From Hofstenia miamia (taxonomy: Eukaryota > Xenacoelomorpha > Acoela), in the NCBI GenBank assembly GCA_004352715.1, contig SCFE01000042.1:1095733-1125465 (forward strand): a DNA stretch of 29,733 bases, in the 5' to 3' direction. Made by a program: the position numbers and the translations under genes. Positions 1 through 12,425 of the stretch are shown in pieces (position 1 is the stretch's first letter; the number at the start of each line of letters is the position of its first letter). The notes below the pieces were generated by a model. That model ran no database searches. It was given only the letters and a program-made list of their open reading frames with translations, and had not been told where the DNA came from.

Positions 1-545
1 TGCAAATCGCTTCAAGGGGATTTCGTACTCATCATGAACTCTACCATATCCAGAGAAAACGTCATTGTATTTGTACAATATCTCCTTTAAAATATCTTTT
101 GCTGGCCAAGATGTTTTGTGCTTGTCTATTGTGTTCTGGGCTCCATCCGAAAAGGGTTCGAATCTCTCGAGTTTTTGATAGAGTATATTTCATTCTCCTC
201 CGGGTTCTTGAATCTTACTCCCAGAATTTCTGATTTCAACAGAATCACTTTGTTATTAGTTGGAACAACTAAGAATTTTTCACATTTAATTTTTGCTTAT
301 TCCTTCCTATGACAGTAGGTAATTTGACTTCTCTGCTGATGGGAATATTCTGTCCATTATAACCAGTAAGCTTGCCACGAGATCGTGATATTGGTATCTT
401 TTTGTTAGACTTCTTTTCAATTTCTTTTAGGATTTTTAATGGTAAGTCATTACATTGAGCACCAGAATCAACTTTGATGTTAAGGGGATAGTCCTCAATT
501 AGGATAGTTGTTGTAATGTCTTTAATTCTTGTTTTTCCCTTTGAN
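1..545 (-). mobile_element. Ty3/gypsy-like pol fragment: aspartic protease and linker to RT, decayed
   Basis: Reading the minus strand from about 535 down gives a retropepsin-like segment with VDSGAQCNDLP; the D-S-G active-site codons are at 461-469. It is followed by LTGYNGQNIP, a typical flap and beta-strand segment. A stop falls at about 290. The reading then continues in a second frame with FLVVPTNN and, in a third frame near 1-75, with YNDVFSGYGRVHDEYEIPL. That last piece resembles the stretch of Ty3/gypsy polyproteins just before RT (DVF-x-G-x-G...Y-I). The RT itself would lie left of the window. Proteases of this group cleave the Gag-Pol polyprotein. At least two frameshifts and one stop show it is dead as written. 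No LTR is visible. The order protease then pre-RT linker is seen directly; the Ty3/gypsy assignment is by recognition, and BEL/Pao is less likely because of the DVF linker. Confidence 0.72.
545..545. other. Single ambiguous base
   Basis: One N in TTTGANTAAAT, at the upstream edge of the gypsy-like fragment. Confidence 0.99.
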
Positions 546-3500
546 TAAATATTAACTAGTGTGCCAGTACATCCTATGAGTTAACGTAACCAATACAACA
601 ACCTCAACCATACACAGCCATCAAAATCAGCTATTGCAGGAATGAGAGATTTCAGAAATATTAGTAATAATAACAACATAGAATAGAATGGTATATCTGT
701 GTTCTACATCTATTGCTTAGATGTCACACAAATTACCTTAATTTCGACTTCCATTTATCCAAGCTTAAGCAACATCGGATGAAATTTCCTTACTGCAGAC
801 AAAAGGTAAATATCTAAGTTACTTTTGGAATATTCTGTATAAGGCAAAGTGATTCTATTGCATATTTTGGTTTTACTCCTGGAATTCCCCTTAGTTATAT
901 TTTTAGCCATTAATTCGAACTTGTTCGTTTTTTTTGATAGAATTTTTAGTTGATTGGATGTGAAATCTCTAAAAAAATATCAACATGGTTTTGCAATTTT
1001 TTGGAAGATGTTGCAGAAGTTAAACTAGTAGAGACACAGGAGAAGGAATAATTGTGTGTGGGGAGGATTTGTTGGTTTATTTTCTAGCATTGCACGAAAT
1101 TTTCAAAGGAATTTAGTGTACTATTGTCAATAAATATGGATTGTTTATGAAGGAAGAAATTTGGCAAATATTTTCTGAATTTTTTGAAGGTTTTAATGTC
1201 GTGGTCTAAATGTATTACATATTCTAGTTTCAATGTAAAGATAATTAAAGTGTTTATCTAAGGAAAAAAGTGTAATTGAACACATTGTTTTAAAAATTAA
1301 CTAAAATGTTGATTAAACTTGAATTATAATAATATTGATACAAAACAAGTGTGAAAATCTGAATTAACACAAAAGTAAACATTGCAATATTTGCAGTAGG
1401 TAGAAATCGAATACATTTCTGTGGCGATCTTGTGTGCTCATATTTTTTGAGTAATGGGAGATTTCATCCAGGCAACTTGATCAACTGGTGATCTACTCTG
1501 TTCGTGTGCGGAAGAAGACGAAGGCATTTCGCAGCAAATCGATTGAAATTTCACTGTCCTTATGGATTACAGATTTTCCGACACTTTTCTGTGTAATGTA
1601 GAAGGCAATCGTTTTACTGCAATCACAATTTATATGAATCTCAAATAAAGATTCTGCTTGATAGGAAGGTTTGAAGTGAAAATTTTCACATTCTACATAA
1701 TTTGAGTATGCGCTTTCTACTATTGAAAACTAGAAATATAGTCAGTGCTGTTTTGTAGTTGTTTATCATATTCAATCAGCATATTTCGTTATGAATTCCA
1801 GCATATTAGTAGTTAACAGACTGAACAGTGGGTAAAATCCTGATCCGAGTCAGTTTTAATCAGAATCCTCTGGCGACCCCTGGCGCGCAGGGAGCCGATC
1901 GGTGCTGAGTATGATCAGACAAATTGAAGGTTTTAGACAAAGGCATGCTATAATTTGAGTATGTATTTGTAAGGAGGAATGAGCAGTTTTGCAATTGTGA
2001 TAAACGGATAGCATTTATTAATTGTTTGTGATATGTGTTTGAAATTTCTTGCAGTTGAGAATGATAACTAACTATAGGCAGAAAGTAATGGTGAGCTTAC
2101 ATTGAGATAAATTGGTATTTATTGTGTGTTTTCTTTATCTATAGTCTCTGGTCACGGGCAGACTCTAAACTTCACATTAAGCTGTTTCTAGGCATCGATA
2201 TTTTATTGTTCTTATAGTTGTAAATAAAATGCATTTCTAAGATTAAAATTTTGTTGTACGTCCTTTGTCTCTCTTAGCCAAAAGCACTCAAATGGCCCTC
2301 GCAATCATGCGTAAACCGCAAGAGGCCCTTTGCCAAAAAGGTTGGACACTTTGTCATAATCAGATTCAGTTAGAAGAAATCTGGTGAAATAATTTCTCAC
2401 TAGGCACGTTGCTGGCCATATAGAAACACTTCAAAACGAGGTAAAAATACAAACTCATCTCGCGACAGAAATTTTGTGTAATGACGACGTTGTTGAAATT
2501 TTCAAGTACTTAGAGAGCCCATTCACAGAATGTTTGACAAAAGTTTAATTATAAATTAAAAATTAAAGTGAAAATTTGATTTTACAAAGCAAGCATCAAT
2601 CATATTAGCAAAAATTAATTTTTCAAATTTAGTTATTTATTGCAGGTTTTGTATACAAAAAAAATAAATGGTATTGTCCAAGACATTTTATAATATTCTT
2701 TTAAACTTCTGCCTAATACAGTTGCGTTTTTCCCAATTCTATGATTAACTTAGATGTGCCTTGCTATCCTCATTAAGTCCTTTTTCTCTTTAGAGTAATT
2801 TTTAAATAAATTGCTAAAATTTCAGTACGTTTGAAGAAAATAATATTAATGAGATCGAAGCAAAAACAAATTTTGAGAATAAAATATTCATTACATTTGT
2901 TAGCGTTATTTTATTGTAAAAACATTTATCAGTTTTATGGTAGGATCGCATATCAAGTACTGGTTAAAATCGACATAAATATTTACATTAATAGTGTTTA
3001 TACTACTTTTCAGTGTATACCAATAAGCCATTTCTTTGTCATATCGTGTTTGTATTATAAATAAATTAAGTCTTATATTTAAATTTCAGAAATAATTGCT
3101 AAAGCACTTTATACTAAAATTAAACCAGGGATATCTATTAAACATACAATTTCTTAAAAAAACTGTATTAACGCTTTTTAAAACAATGCTTATTTTAAAC
3201 TTACACACTTTGGTATTGTCAAGGCAACTGAATCTAATTAATCAAAAGGGTTACTCGCATAGTACATTGGCAAAGCAATCACATCAACACCAATTCACTC
3301 CAAAGAAATAATAAAATGAAACCCATTTATTAGAAACTACCATTTATTGTCGCAAACAACTATTTTGAATATTAATAGAACTATTAAGAAATCCATAGCA
3401 AAACGAGTATTGAACTCTTTGAATACCAAAACATTTGGTCCTCCCATAATATATGAATATTTTATGACAAAAATTTGTCTGCATATTTTTAGGCTGTCTC

Positions 3501-4579
3501 AAACTATAATTTCAAAAGTTTTAAAAACATATTTTTATAAATTAATTTTAGGGGATCTTTTCATTTTGCCTTAAAAATATGTGACCAAAATAATTAAGGA
3601 AGTAACATTCCAAAATTTCAGTTTTTGTGAATTTCATTCTAGAAATGTTCTAATACTCATTTCAATTGATGATAGTATTAAATACAATATTTTCAAAATT
3701 CAATTCCATTAGCCACTTAGGAGGAAATGAACCATTTAAAAAAAGTGCTACAATCCAGAGAACCAAAACTTATTTTTTTGACCCAATGAAAAAACCTATC
3801 GAATTTAATATCATGCATATATAATATATCTCGTAAAAAAAAGCTAAAAAACTGCACAAGAAAAGTAAAATTTTTAATTTAGACCAAATACCACAAGAAA
3901 TATATATTACAATGGGTTACTCTTGCTCCTTTTGAAGGTTGTATAGGATTTCTACAATATTAAATGCTTTGGAAGCGCAAACTCACTTCTACGTGTAGAA
4001 AGTTATTAAAGAGGTTTCAGTTTATTTATTAATCAAGATGTAGGTTACAAGAAAAATCCTGGATTCCTAAAACAAAATTTTAACATAAATCAATCAATTC
4101 AAAGGCACGGCGGGCAGCGAGTCGGAAACTCTAAGTTGTGGTTGCTAACACCACTGATGGACTTTTTTATGAACAATAATACTGCAAAGAAAAAATGATT
4201 TAAGTGTAAACACTACAAAGATGCTCGTAATGTATGTTATATCAGTTTTGCTGACAAAATTATAATTGAAATAATTTCATACATTACTGAGGAATTAAAT
4301 ATGTTGTAGTCTAAAATTTTTTAACATGTTTTGACAAAAAAATTATTGGGTTGACAGTTGTAATTATATGAAAACTTCATGTTAAAGCTTGAATTTATGT
4401 TTGGGACATCAAGAAGAGCACAGATTGCCAGCATAATTCAAAAGTTAGAACAACTATGAACTATTTTTATCACCCCAACAACTGTTGACGCATTACGAAC
4501 TTTTGAATATAGTAAATTTCACAGACTGTAAGTAGTTGAAGTAATTCCTGACTTCTTCCACTTATTTTAAATATGTATG

Positions 4580-4580
<1 letters not shown>
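546..4580. other. AT-rich non-coding stretch
   Basis: No coding region, RNA gene or structured repeat could be supported. Short open frames (for example 2831-3064, 3096-3311, 3347-3574 on plus) encode low-complexity Ile/Leu/Lys/Asn-rich peptides with no recognisable motif and fit random AT-rich sequence. A small GC-rich patch at 1868-1905 stands out by base composition only. Confidence 0.6.

Positions 4581-4616
<36 letters not shown>
4581..4616. repeat. (TA)n microsatellite
   Basis: About 18 uninterrupted TA dinucleotides. The 77-residue minus-strand frame across it (4470-4703) owes its Ile-Tyr run to the repeat and is not a gene. Confidence 0.97.
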
Positions 4617-4618
<2 letters not shown>

Positions 4619-5269
4619 CATTCTTATTGGGGCTATAATGTAAGATGTTAAGTTTGCAAATACTAAGTTGTAAATCTATTTGTACTAATGTACTAATTGG
4701 CACAATTATTGAGAGATTTTTTCGATAGTGCCACCCACTGCATGCTTAATAACATTAAGCATTATACCAAACAGAGAAATTAGACTGCATATTTAATTGT
4801 TCTGTTTTGCAATCTTTACACAACTTAGCAACATCCATGCATGCCTGTAATTGCTTAAGACAGATTATTACTCTACCACTCATGAGTTACCTAATTTGTT
4901 TGATATATTGAATACCTAATGCCATCTAGTTTATTTTGCTCTGGCCGAACTCATTAGGGATTAAATCTTTGTGCACCTGAACATTCAAGTATTTTACAAA
5001 ATCAACTTGCTAGATTGATGCAGTGCTTAGACTTTAGTTGGATACCATTGCTGATTCACGTGAATCCTACCAATAGGGTCTTATCTTTGGTAAATGTTTT
5101 CGTGGAAATATTATTTGTCTGATATTTAACTCTCATTGTTGCGATTATGGATTATAATTAAAACGGACCAATTTTGACCCACAAATTACGATTTTTTGAC
5201 CTAATGATTGTTAAATTTTGATTTTATTTTGACTTTAGGGTAAAAACTGGGGATTATCACTATTTATCA
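4617..5269. other. AT-rich non-coding stretch
   Basis: Nothing supportable as a gene or repeat was seen between the (TA)n microsatellite and the degenerate coding-like region that starts near 5270. Confidence 0.5.
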
Positions 5270-6450
5270 GTACTGTGGTTAAATTGGAAAATAGAGTATT
5301 CCCAAGTTTTCAGGTTGAAAGTTGCGATCCTTGCACAACATTTTCTTCAAAAGCAGAGCATCATTGTAATCTTGCAAATAGGGCTGAACTGATATTAGGT
5401 ATAGTACAATTGACAATATGCAGCAAATTGTTTTGTTCGATTCTTCGTTGAATATATGAACATCGATCTTCTTTAAAGTCAAAGCACTACAAGTTGTTGT
5501 GAGCTTGGATCAAGGAATACTTGCGGGATTATACTTTGTCAATTAGTTCCAGAAGTCCATTATGACACCAGGTAATCTCCGGCTATGCATTTTCTAGATT
5601 TACCCTTAGGACGGCTGTTTTGACACCATCTATTAATTCTCCATCATTTGGCAAATACAAAATGATATGACGATTTCTGGTAAATAATGGGCATAGTATC
5701 TGATGACAGTTCTCAGCCATGTACCCTTCTTGTAATCATTTGAATAAGAAAATTACCAATTTCATGTTCTTCACCGGCGCAGCACTTAAGGTGGCCACCA
5801 GCCTATCAACATTCATGTATATGCTTCTGATCTTCTAAGCACATTTATGAAGTAAATGCGAACGCCCGTCTTGAGTAAAAGTTACCAAAATATTTACAAG
5901 AAGCTACCATATATGCAGCAGCATCAGAAAGTGGCAAAAGAAAACTGTTCCTTGCTATCTAGTTTATTTTTAAGGCGTCATCAATGTACTGGAAAACAAT
6001 TGCATTATTTGGCGGGTCAACTAGCTACACAGAATAGCGCAAATACAGCATCTGGAGCTAAAAATGTACTCCAAAAATGTTAAAATACCATTGATTTCAC
6101 ATTCATCGACTACCAAGAAAACTTCTTAATCATTCAGAAAATCTATGGCACGAGGTTCTTCGTTCTCTGCAGTTTGTTATACTTTGCGCCTGTTTTTTTA
6201 CTGGGCAATGGCTATTTCATATCTAGCAATTACTTCTGCATGGTAGGGTGATTCATTTTTGTCAATGGTATTTTGGTTGCCAAAAATGCCTTTCACTGCC
6301 TTTTCAGCAAAGTATTTGTCCGTAGGAGCAATAAGGATTGCTGTTTTGACTTTTGCAGTAGCACAGCCTTCATTGGTTCTTCCATCATATTACGCCATCT
6401 ACGAGCACCACTGGTTTATCATCTTAGTAATATTCAATCGGTAAGAAAAC
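5270..6450 (-). pseudogene. Very degenerate coding-like region, possibly a DNA transposon transposase
   Basis: The minus strand has several short protein-like blocks in shifting frames. About 6200-6370 is open for some 55 codons and includes APTDKYFAEKAVKGIFG and SPYHAEVIARYEIAIAQ. Near 6095-6115 is EVFLVVDECEING. Around 5870-5950 is SLLPLSDAAAYMVASCKY. The last block resembles the SDAAPYM-type segment that follows the VDET block in a hAT-like, BED-finger transposase family common in invertebrates, and the VDE block lies upstream in the expected order. Frames change every 100-200 bases and stops are frequent, so any gene is long dead. The order VDE then SDAAxYM is seen; the family call is inference and weak, because the expected downstream TCLAHxxHR block was not found. 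Confidence 0.3.
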
Positions 6451-8970
6451 AGCAACCAATTTTTAAGAAATAGCCGATGGCTAAGAACTGATTGAATACA
6501 CCTTATAGTGAATTGAATATACTGGATACCGGATAATTCCGTAAAATTTACATTATTTCTCAATTAACATAGGCCTCTTGTGAATGAAAATACATAAATC
6601 CTTTGACGCATATTAAGTATACTACGTCCTGATATGTCAGAAAAACGTGCTTTGTTGAATGACAATTTGGGCATCATGGAAAAAATAGTTTTTTCTTGAA
6701 AATTCCATTTTAAATCAAGTTTTATCTCAGAATTTAGCAACAATATTGCATTTATGTTGTCCAATAAAATCTGGTAAGCAAGTTTAATTTTACCGGATAT
6801 CCGGATCCAGCCGTGTAATTGTCGATTTTAAGGGATACAGGATTCCGGCGAATCCCTAGATTTGACTTTATTTTTTCAAAAATTGCCAATTTTGACATTA
6901 TTTTTAAATGTATTAATTTGATTTTTTTGACCGTATTAAACCTATTGACTTTTGGGTCGCCCTAGTTATGATGCATACATAGTGGGTGTGTTTAATTAAA
7001 CATCTATTTTTATATTTATAGATGTCATTTATGTTATTCAATATATTTATTTCGTATTTGTAGTACAACAAATATACTTATTTAAATGTGATGTACAAAT
7101 CTACAAACTAAAAAAATGTAAACTAAATCTAAAATTTTTCTTTTATTTATGCTAACATTCCTGAATAAGGGAGTTTTTTCTTTAACGATTTGAAACAGAA
7201 AGATTGTGAAAGTAGAAATTTCGTGAAATTCCTATTTTACTTAAGGACTTCATAAAATCTATAAATGCCTCTTTCCAGAATAAGCATTGGAAAATCTCTG
7301 GTACCACATGATGTATTGGTATCTAGGTAATTCAAATAAAAACTGTGCATTGACTGTAATTTGGTTTTCGTGTGGTCGCATTTCACCCTTGTAAATCCTA
7401 AATATTTGAAGGCTGTGTTTAAAATATTTGCAAATTAGAATTAGTGACTATTTTTTTTTATTTGAAAATATGAAGCTATAGAACTGCAACATCATTAAGA
7501 GTATGTTATGGTAAAAAATTCTGTTAATTAAACAAAGAATATAATTAAAATATGTTTGTGGAATATGATTTAAGGTAATCTAAATGTGTATAATTTGATT
7601 AGTTTATATGCATTGTCATTCAATTACAAGTACATGTGAATACAATGAGCTGGATTTGTCGATTTTTTTGAAATTCGCATTAATAATTCCAAAGAAAATA
7701 AAATTTTCTCATGGGGATTAAGACTAGTTCCATAGAGAATATGTCTGTATAATTTCTCCTTCTATTATTCAAAACTGGTAATTGAGAGTTGCAAAGTAAG
7801 AAGCACTTGCTTACCATTTACATACATATTCAATTATTCCCTTAAAATTGTAAGTGAAAATATTTTCAAAAAAATAGATGTACAGTATGTATTTATAATT
7901 TTCCAATAGTATAAATGCACTCATAAAAAAAATTAGCATTTATTTGATAAATCGTCAAGCTTTAGATAAGGAACAAAAAATCATACTTTCACAATAAACT
8001 ATGAAATTTCAAAATTGAAGAAAATTTCAAGGAGTAAAACAAATTCAATAATTTTGTACAAAATAATTTATCATTATAGAGAAGGTTTAAACTTAAATAC
8101 AATTCATTTTTGTATATTTCATCAAAAGCATATTAAAAAATTACTTAAAGTTTTCATTCAATGAAAGAAAATCTAATAGGTTTTATAATTAAGCATAAAT
8201 ATTTCAATTTTTTGATATAACAAAATATATTTGTGGCAAAGCTTATTTGAAATATTTGAGTATATTTCTTCACAAAATTTGACTTTTTGAAATTTAAGGT
8301 ATAATTTGAAATAAAATTTTGAATTTTAGAATATTATTGAATTGGCGATAAACATTTTGTGCTTTAATTGCTTCGTAAATATGCTGTTTCTATGAATTTC
8401 AAGATAGTAACATCTGGACCGGAACATATATTGAAATCAAAATTTATTTATCTAATTGACGTAAATATAATAAAAACTAAATTTGATTGCGAGTCGTCAA
8501 TTGGCATTTAATAAAATTCAAAACTACCTTTCACAGGAAATTAATCGGATTTTTTTCTCATTCTATTACTAGTATCGAAAAATATAAAGTTTTCTTGATG
8601 CACTTCATTATAAACTTGAGGTGACCAGAAAGTTTTGAGAATTGTTACATTAATTCTAGATAAAAATATATTTCACAAAAATAAATAACACCACGTTGCA
8701 ACAGTGTTTTAGCAGCTTTTCTATCTGCATTACAAAGTGTTCTTGTTGTAGGCTGCGGAACCACAGTAACGATAAATTTATGGCTTTTTGTGCCATTTAG
8801 AACAAATACCCCCAATTGCATTTTAGGTGATATTTTGAAGAAATTTGATTATTTCTGGTAAATTTGTTGCCAAAGTATCTTTTGATAACTTGCTTGTCTT
8901 TTTTCTATAAAATGACTATAATTAAATTAATAAAATTGTAATATAAATATAGTGTGTCTTGTTACATTTT
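6451..8970. other. AT-rich non-coding stretch
   Basis: No gene recognised. CCGGATA-like patches recur at about 6526-6533 and 6791-6804 but are too short to call an element. The 66-codon minus frame at 6564-6764 has no recognisable motif. Confidence 0.5.
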
Positions 8971-9230
8971 GCATTTTCAGCTAATCAATTTGCTTATGAA
9001 AGTCAGTTGGGTTGAGGTCAAGGTTTGACGTGGGTTGTGAGCATATACACACACCTGAGCGAATGTAGGTTTGTTAGGTTTGGTACAGTATTTTAATAAT
9101 TTGCGGGTGTGGATTGGGTAAATAACAGCATTGGCGGGAGTGGTTTGCTTAGTTAACGTTGATTTCTGAGGTGAAAACTTTTGCGACTTAGGATTCACTA
9201 GCTCATTGATACAATATACAATAATTGATG
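8971..9230. other. Patch of higher GC, no gene recognised
   Basis: This stretch is less AT-rich than its flanks and carries a 73-codon minus-strand frame (8977-9198) rich in Thr, Gln, Pro and Lys. The peptide matches no family known to me and has no upstream or downstream gene signals. It is recorded only because its composition differs from its surroundings. Confidence 0.3.
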
Positions 9231-9231
9231 C

Positions 9232-9260
9232 ATATATATATATATAATTAATTAATTAAT
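9232..9260. repeat. (AT)n followed by (ATTA)n microsatellite
   Basis: About eight AT units run directly into about three and a half ATTA units. Confidence 0.93.
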
Positions 9261-9302
9261 GTTTTCCTCATAATTTTGAATATAATGTTCATTAATATAA
9301 TA

Positions 9303-9408
9303 GGTTGATTTTCAAAACCAAAAGATGAAATATTTAGGTTATTTTTCAAAACTAAATGACGAAACATTTTAGTTGTTTTTTGAAACTAAATACCGAGACA
9401 TTTTGGTT
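9303..9408. repeat. Tandem repeat, about 34-bp unit, three copies
   Basis: Copies start near 9303, 9337 and 9371. Each reads roughly GGTT-A/G-TTTTTCAAAACTAAA followed by GA-GAAACATTTTA. A partial fourth start (TTTTGGTTTG) is at about 9400. The copies differ by several substitutions, so the array is not recent. Confidence 0.75.
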
Positions 9409-9969
9409 TGTAGCTGTTCTTCATTATAATTTCTCCTGATAGCTTCTTTTGAAACTCAAGTTGTAGTTAACATTTGATTTGCATTTGGTAACTGATGACA
9501 GTTTTTTCCACAAGCCCTCGCACCAGTTCATAGCAATTTCAGGCATTGCGCATGTTATTTTAGCAATCAGGAGATTAGTTAGAGAAAGACCTCTGCACTT
9601 TCTTGAATGATGCTAACCAGCAATATATCTTAACATGGCTCAGTGCATTACTGATATACTTTCCTTCATTTGCTTAATTATCCGCACATCTGAAATATCC
9701 CCACTCAGTTTAAATATAGGCGTAGACATAAAATGCATTTTTATGTCCATTCGTTGCACTGCAATGAACAATAGAGACAATGACACTTAAAGATTGCTAT
9801 TTATGTCTAATAATTCAAATATTCTCTTAGACTAATGCATAATTATATTAGAAAACAATAATTATTTTCAACACATATAAATTCTTAAAACCATCTAGCC
9901 AACCCAAGTAAAACAATATGCAAATAAGCGATTAACCAAAATCTGTTAGGTATATTCATGAAAATACCA

Positions 9970-9989
9970 ATTTGACTCTAGAGTCAAAT
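9970..9989. repeat. Perfect 20-bp palindrome
   Basis: ATTTGACTCTAGAGTCAAAT is self-complementary over all 20 bases, centred on CTAG. It could bind a dimeric factor or be chance; nothing around it decides. Confidence 0.9.
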
Positions 9990-10064
9990 CAAATGCATCA
10001 GAAAAGTGTACAGCTTACATAAATAATCACTTTCAATTTATTGTTTCAATGTATACTTTTTAGT

Positions 10065-10145
10065 AACTAGACCTGTTCAAAAATCTGCTCTTAAATTTAG
10101 TATTTTAAAATTTAAGTTTTTCATTTGAACAATTATTGTCTAGTT
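10065..10145. repeat. Imperfect 81-bp inverted repeat (hairpin)
   Basis: The outer arms AACTAGAC (10065-10072) and GTCTAGTT (10138-10145) are perfect inverse complements. Next inward, GTTCAAA (10075-10081) pairs with TTTGAAC (10124-10130). Inside these, CTTAAATTT (from about 10089) pairs with AAATTTAAG (to about 10117). The centre is a short AT-rich loop. It could be the remnant of a small MITE-like element or a transcribed hairpin. Confidence 0.8.
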
Positions 10146-10370
10146 GACAATAAAAAAAGGATTTAGTTCTATTAGCAATGATTTTATGCAAAATACGTAG
10201 TCATGTTATATAACTATAATAATACAAAAATTTAGATAATTCCAATAATTTGGAAATACCGAAGTTCTAAAAACACGCAGGTGAAATATTTTTTAGCATC
10301 ATTGATAAATTTGCGAGAATATTTGCATAAGTACACAGACTAAGGAACAGGTTTCGCTAAGTGCGCTGAG

Positions 10371-10409
10371 CCCCCCCCCCNNNNNNNNNNNNNNNNNNNN
10401 NNNNCCCCC
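10371..10409. other. Assembly gap inside a poly-C run
   Basis: Ten C are followed by 24 N (10381-10404) and five more C. The gap reflects failure to read the homopolymer; the true run length is unknown. Confidence 0.97.
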
Positions 10410-12425
10410 AATAATTGTCCCAGGTGAATTTTTTATATCTTTTTAAATTTAAGAAATGTAAGCTTTACATAGGAAAGACCTCAGTTCAGCCCCTCAATAA
10501 TATTACAATTCCTTAGCTGCTGATCCCAGAAAATTTTCCTTGAGATATTAAAAACATTAAAACTTTAAAAGAGTTACTAATGAACTTGCACTGCACATTT
10601 TTATGTAGGATTTGCTTCACCAATTGTATATGTCATCAATTGTTATTTGTTAAATATATGTTTTTGCTTGCTCTTGAACTTGTGAGGTACAACATAGCCT
10701 TTTATTAAATAATGGAAACTGAAACAATATAATTTTATCTCCTTTGAATAACGGTACATTGTTTTTAATGCATTTGATTTTTGGGCTACTGAAATCCTAG
10801 TAACAAACACTCTTATAACCATTGCAAGAGCTTTTCTTGTTAGCCCTAAATAACCCAGATATTTTTACAATTTGTGATGGTTTCGATTTTAAATGCTCAT
10901 AACTCAATAAATAATGAAGCTACCTAAAATCTGAAGGCACCACTGGATAGACATCGTCTCCTCTCTCATTTCCATTCTCAAATCGCGCTTGGCCGTGAAT
11001 GTCCATGTACGCCTTTACGCGAAGTCAGAAGTCATTGACACCTGGGTGTTTTATTTACAGGGAACAAAATACCTGAGGTTATTTGTTCATGACATTCGCT
11101 CTAAAATCCTTTATTATCTGAACACTGGAGGGATTTAAAGGTTTTTGAAAAAAATAGAATTTCCATTGAGAAAAGTAATATTTTCATATTTTTATCACAA
11201 ATTTCATCAAAACAGTGAAGCACACTTGCCCATAAATATGTCAAAATCCCAAAATTCCGTGTTTAATAATAGGCTTGAAGAAAACTGTTTGAAAATTGGG
11301 ATAAAAAGATCTGTGACTTTAAATATACGATAGGTAGCCTTGGGAAGAAATGCAGTAAGATAAAAAATCTACGATTCAAGAATACAGCGAAAAAGAAAAG
11401 TTATGAATATCTTTCATGCATCTATATTTTCTACGAAACTAGGATTTTTACTGATCTGGAGCAGTTCAAGCTTTCGCGTGGACGAAACAGCAAGGAATCA
11501 CACCAGTCTTGTTTAGAAAAATTTGTACGAAAATTTAGTCAATTACAATAATTGAAAACAATTAACAAATATTAAATAAGATGTTATCCTATGCTTCCAT
11601 TATCAAGAATGTACTAATAAATTCATACAATTTCGCTTGAGACCATTTTAATATTTTTCCCACACTGCAACGGAATTCGGAAAGAAATATCCTGTTGAAA
11701 TGGTTCAAAATTTTTAAGATTATTTAAAATAAATTGTTATTGCTAAGATACTACAGTTGAACTCCAGTACTAAGTAAGCCCGTTTTTCCATAACAAACTT
11801 TGGCAATACTGGACTCATTGTATTAAACTCACACTTCTTAGTTTCTGTCACAATGACTGCTATATTCCATCAATTAAACTATTGTAGTCAAATGTTAAAT
11901 ATTTAAGATACTTTCTGTGCAATTTTGAATTTACTTTTTGAATTTCAAGAAAAGTATTATTTACAAGGAGATTGTGTTGCAATTGGAAATTGCATTGAAC
12001 CGACACTAGTAAATATTTATGTTCTGTACCTGTTTGAAAATAGCAGGCCAAATCAGATAATAAGATAATCAATAAACAGTGTTAAAAAATAAATTTCATG
12101 AAAGTTAGGCATTAAATTTTTTAACATAACTCATAAGACAACCACCAAATGCGATATTTTTAAATGACTTTAAAATATATTTTAGGAATAATAAAGGTGT
12201 TTACTATGAAAGTCTAGTTTTTTTGGAAGGTACTCCTATTGCGTAATATTGATTTCAACAGTATACAAAATGGAAATTCATTTCGAGGAAAATTATTTCA
12301 AAATTATGGCAAAATTGGAGTTATAAAATACCTCCATAACAACTGCAAAGTGCACATATTAAACCATTTTATAGATGAATTCGATATTACTAGATAATAT
12401 AATTTTTGGAAATCTATAAATTTAC

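Larger units (their letters stand above)
9411..12300. other. Non-coding stretch with two palindromes and one gap
   Basis: No gene recognised on either strand. It contains the palindrome at 9970-9989, the long imperfect hairpin at 10065-10145 and the poly-C gap near 10381, each listed separately. The 62-codon plus frame at 11145-11333 and the 70-codon minus frame at 11860-12072 show no family motif; part of the latter is discussed as a possible second exon of the channel gene. Confidence 0.5.

Noticed and set aside
2831-3574. Three consecutive plus-strand frames of 71-77 codons
   Set aside because: Low-complexity Ile/Leu/Asn/Lys peptides without motifs, in different frames with no shared splice signals; expected by chance in this composition.
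8977-9198. 73-codon minus-strand frame in a less AT-rich patch
   Set aside because: No motif, no splice or start evidence beyond an ATG; noted only as a compositional patch.
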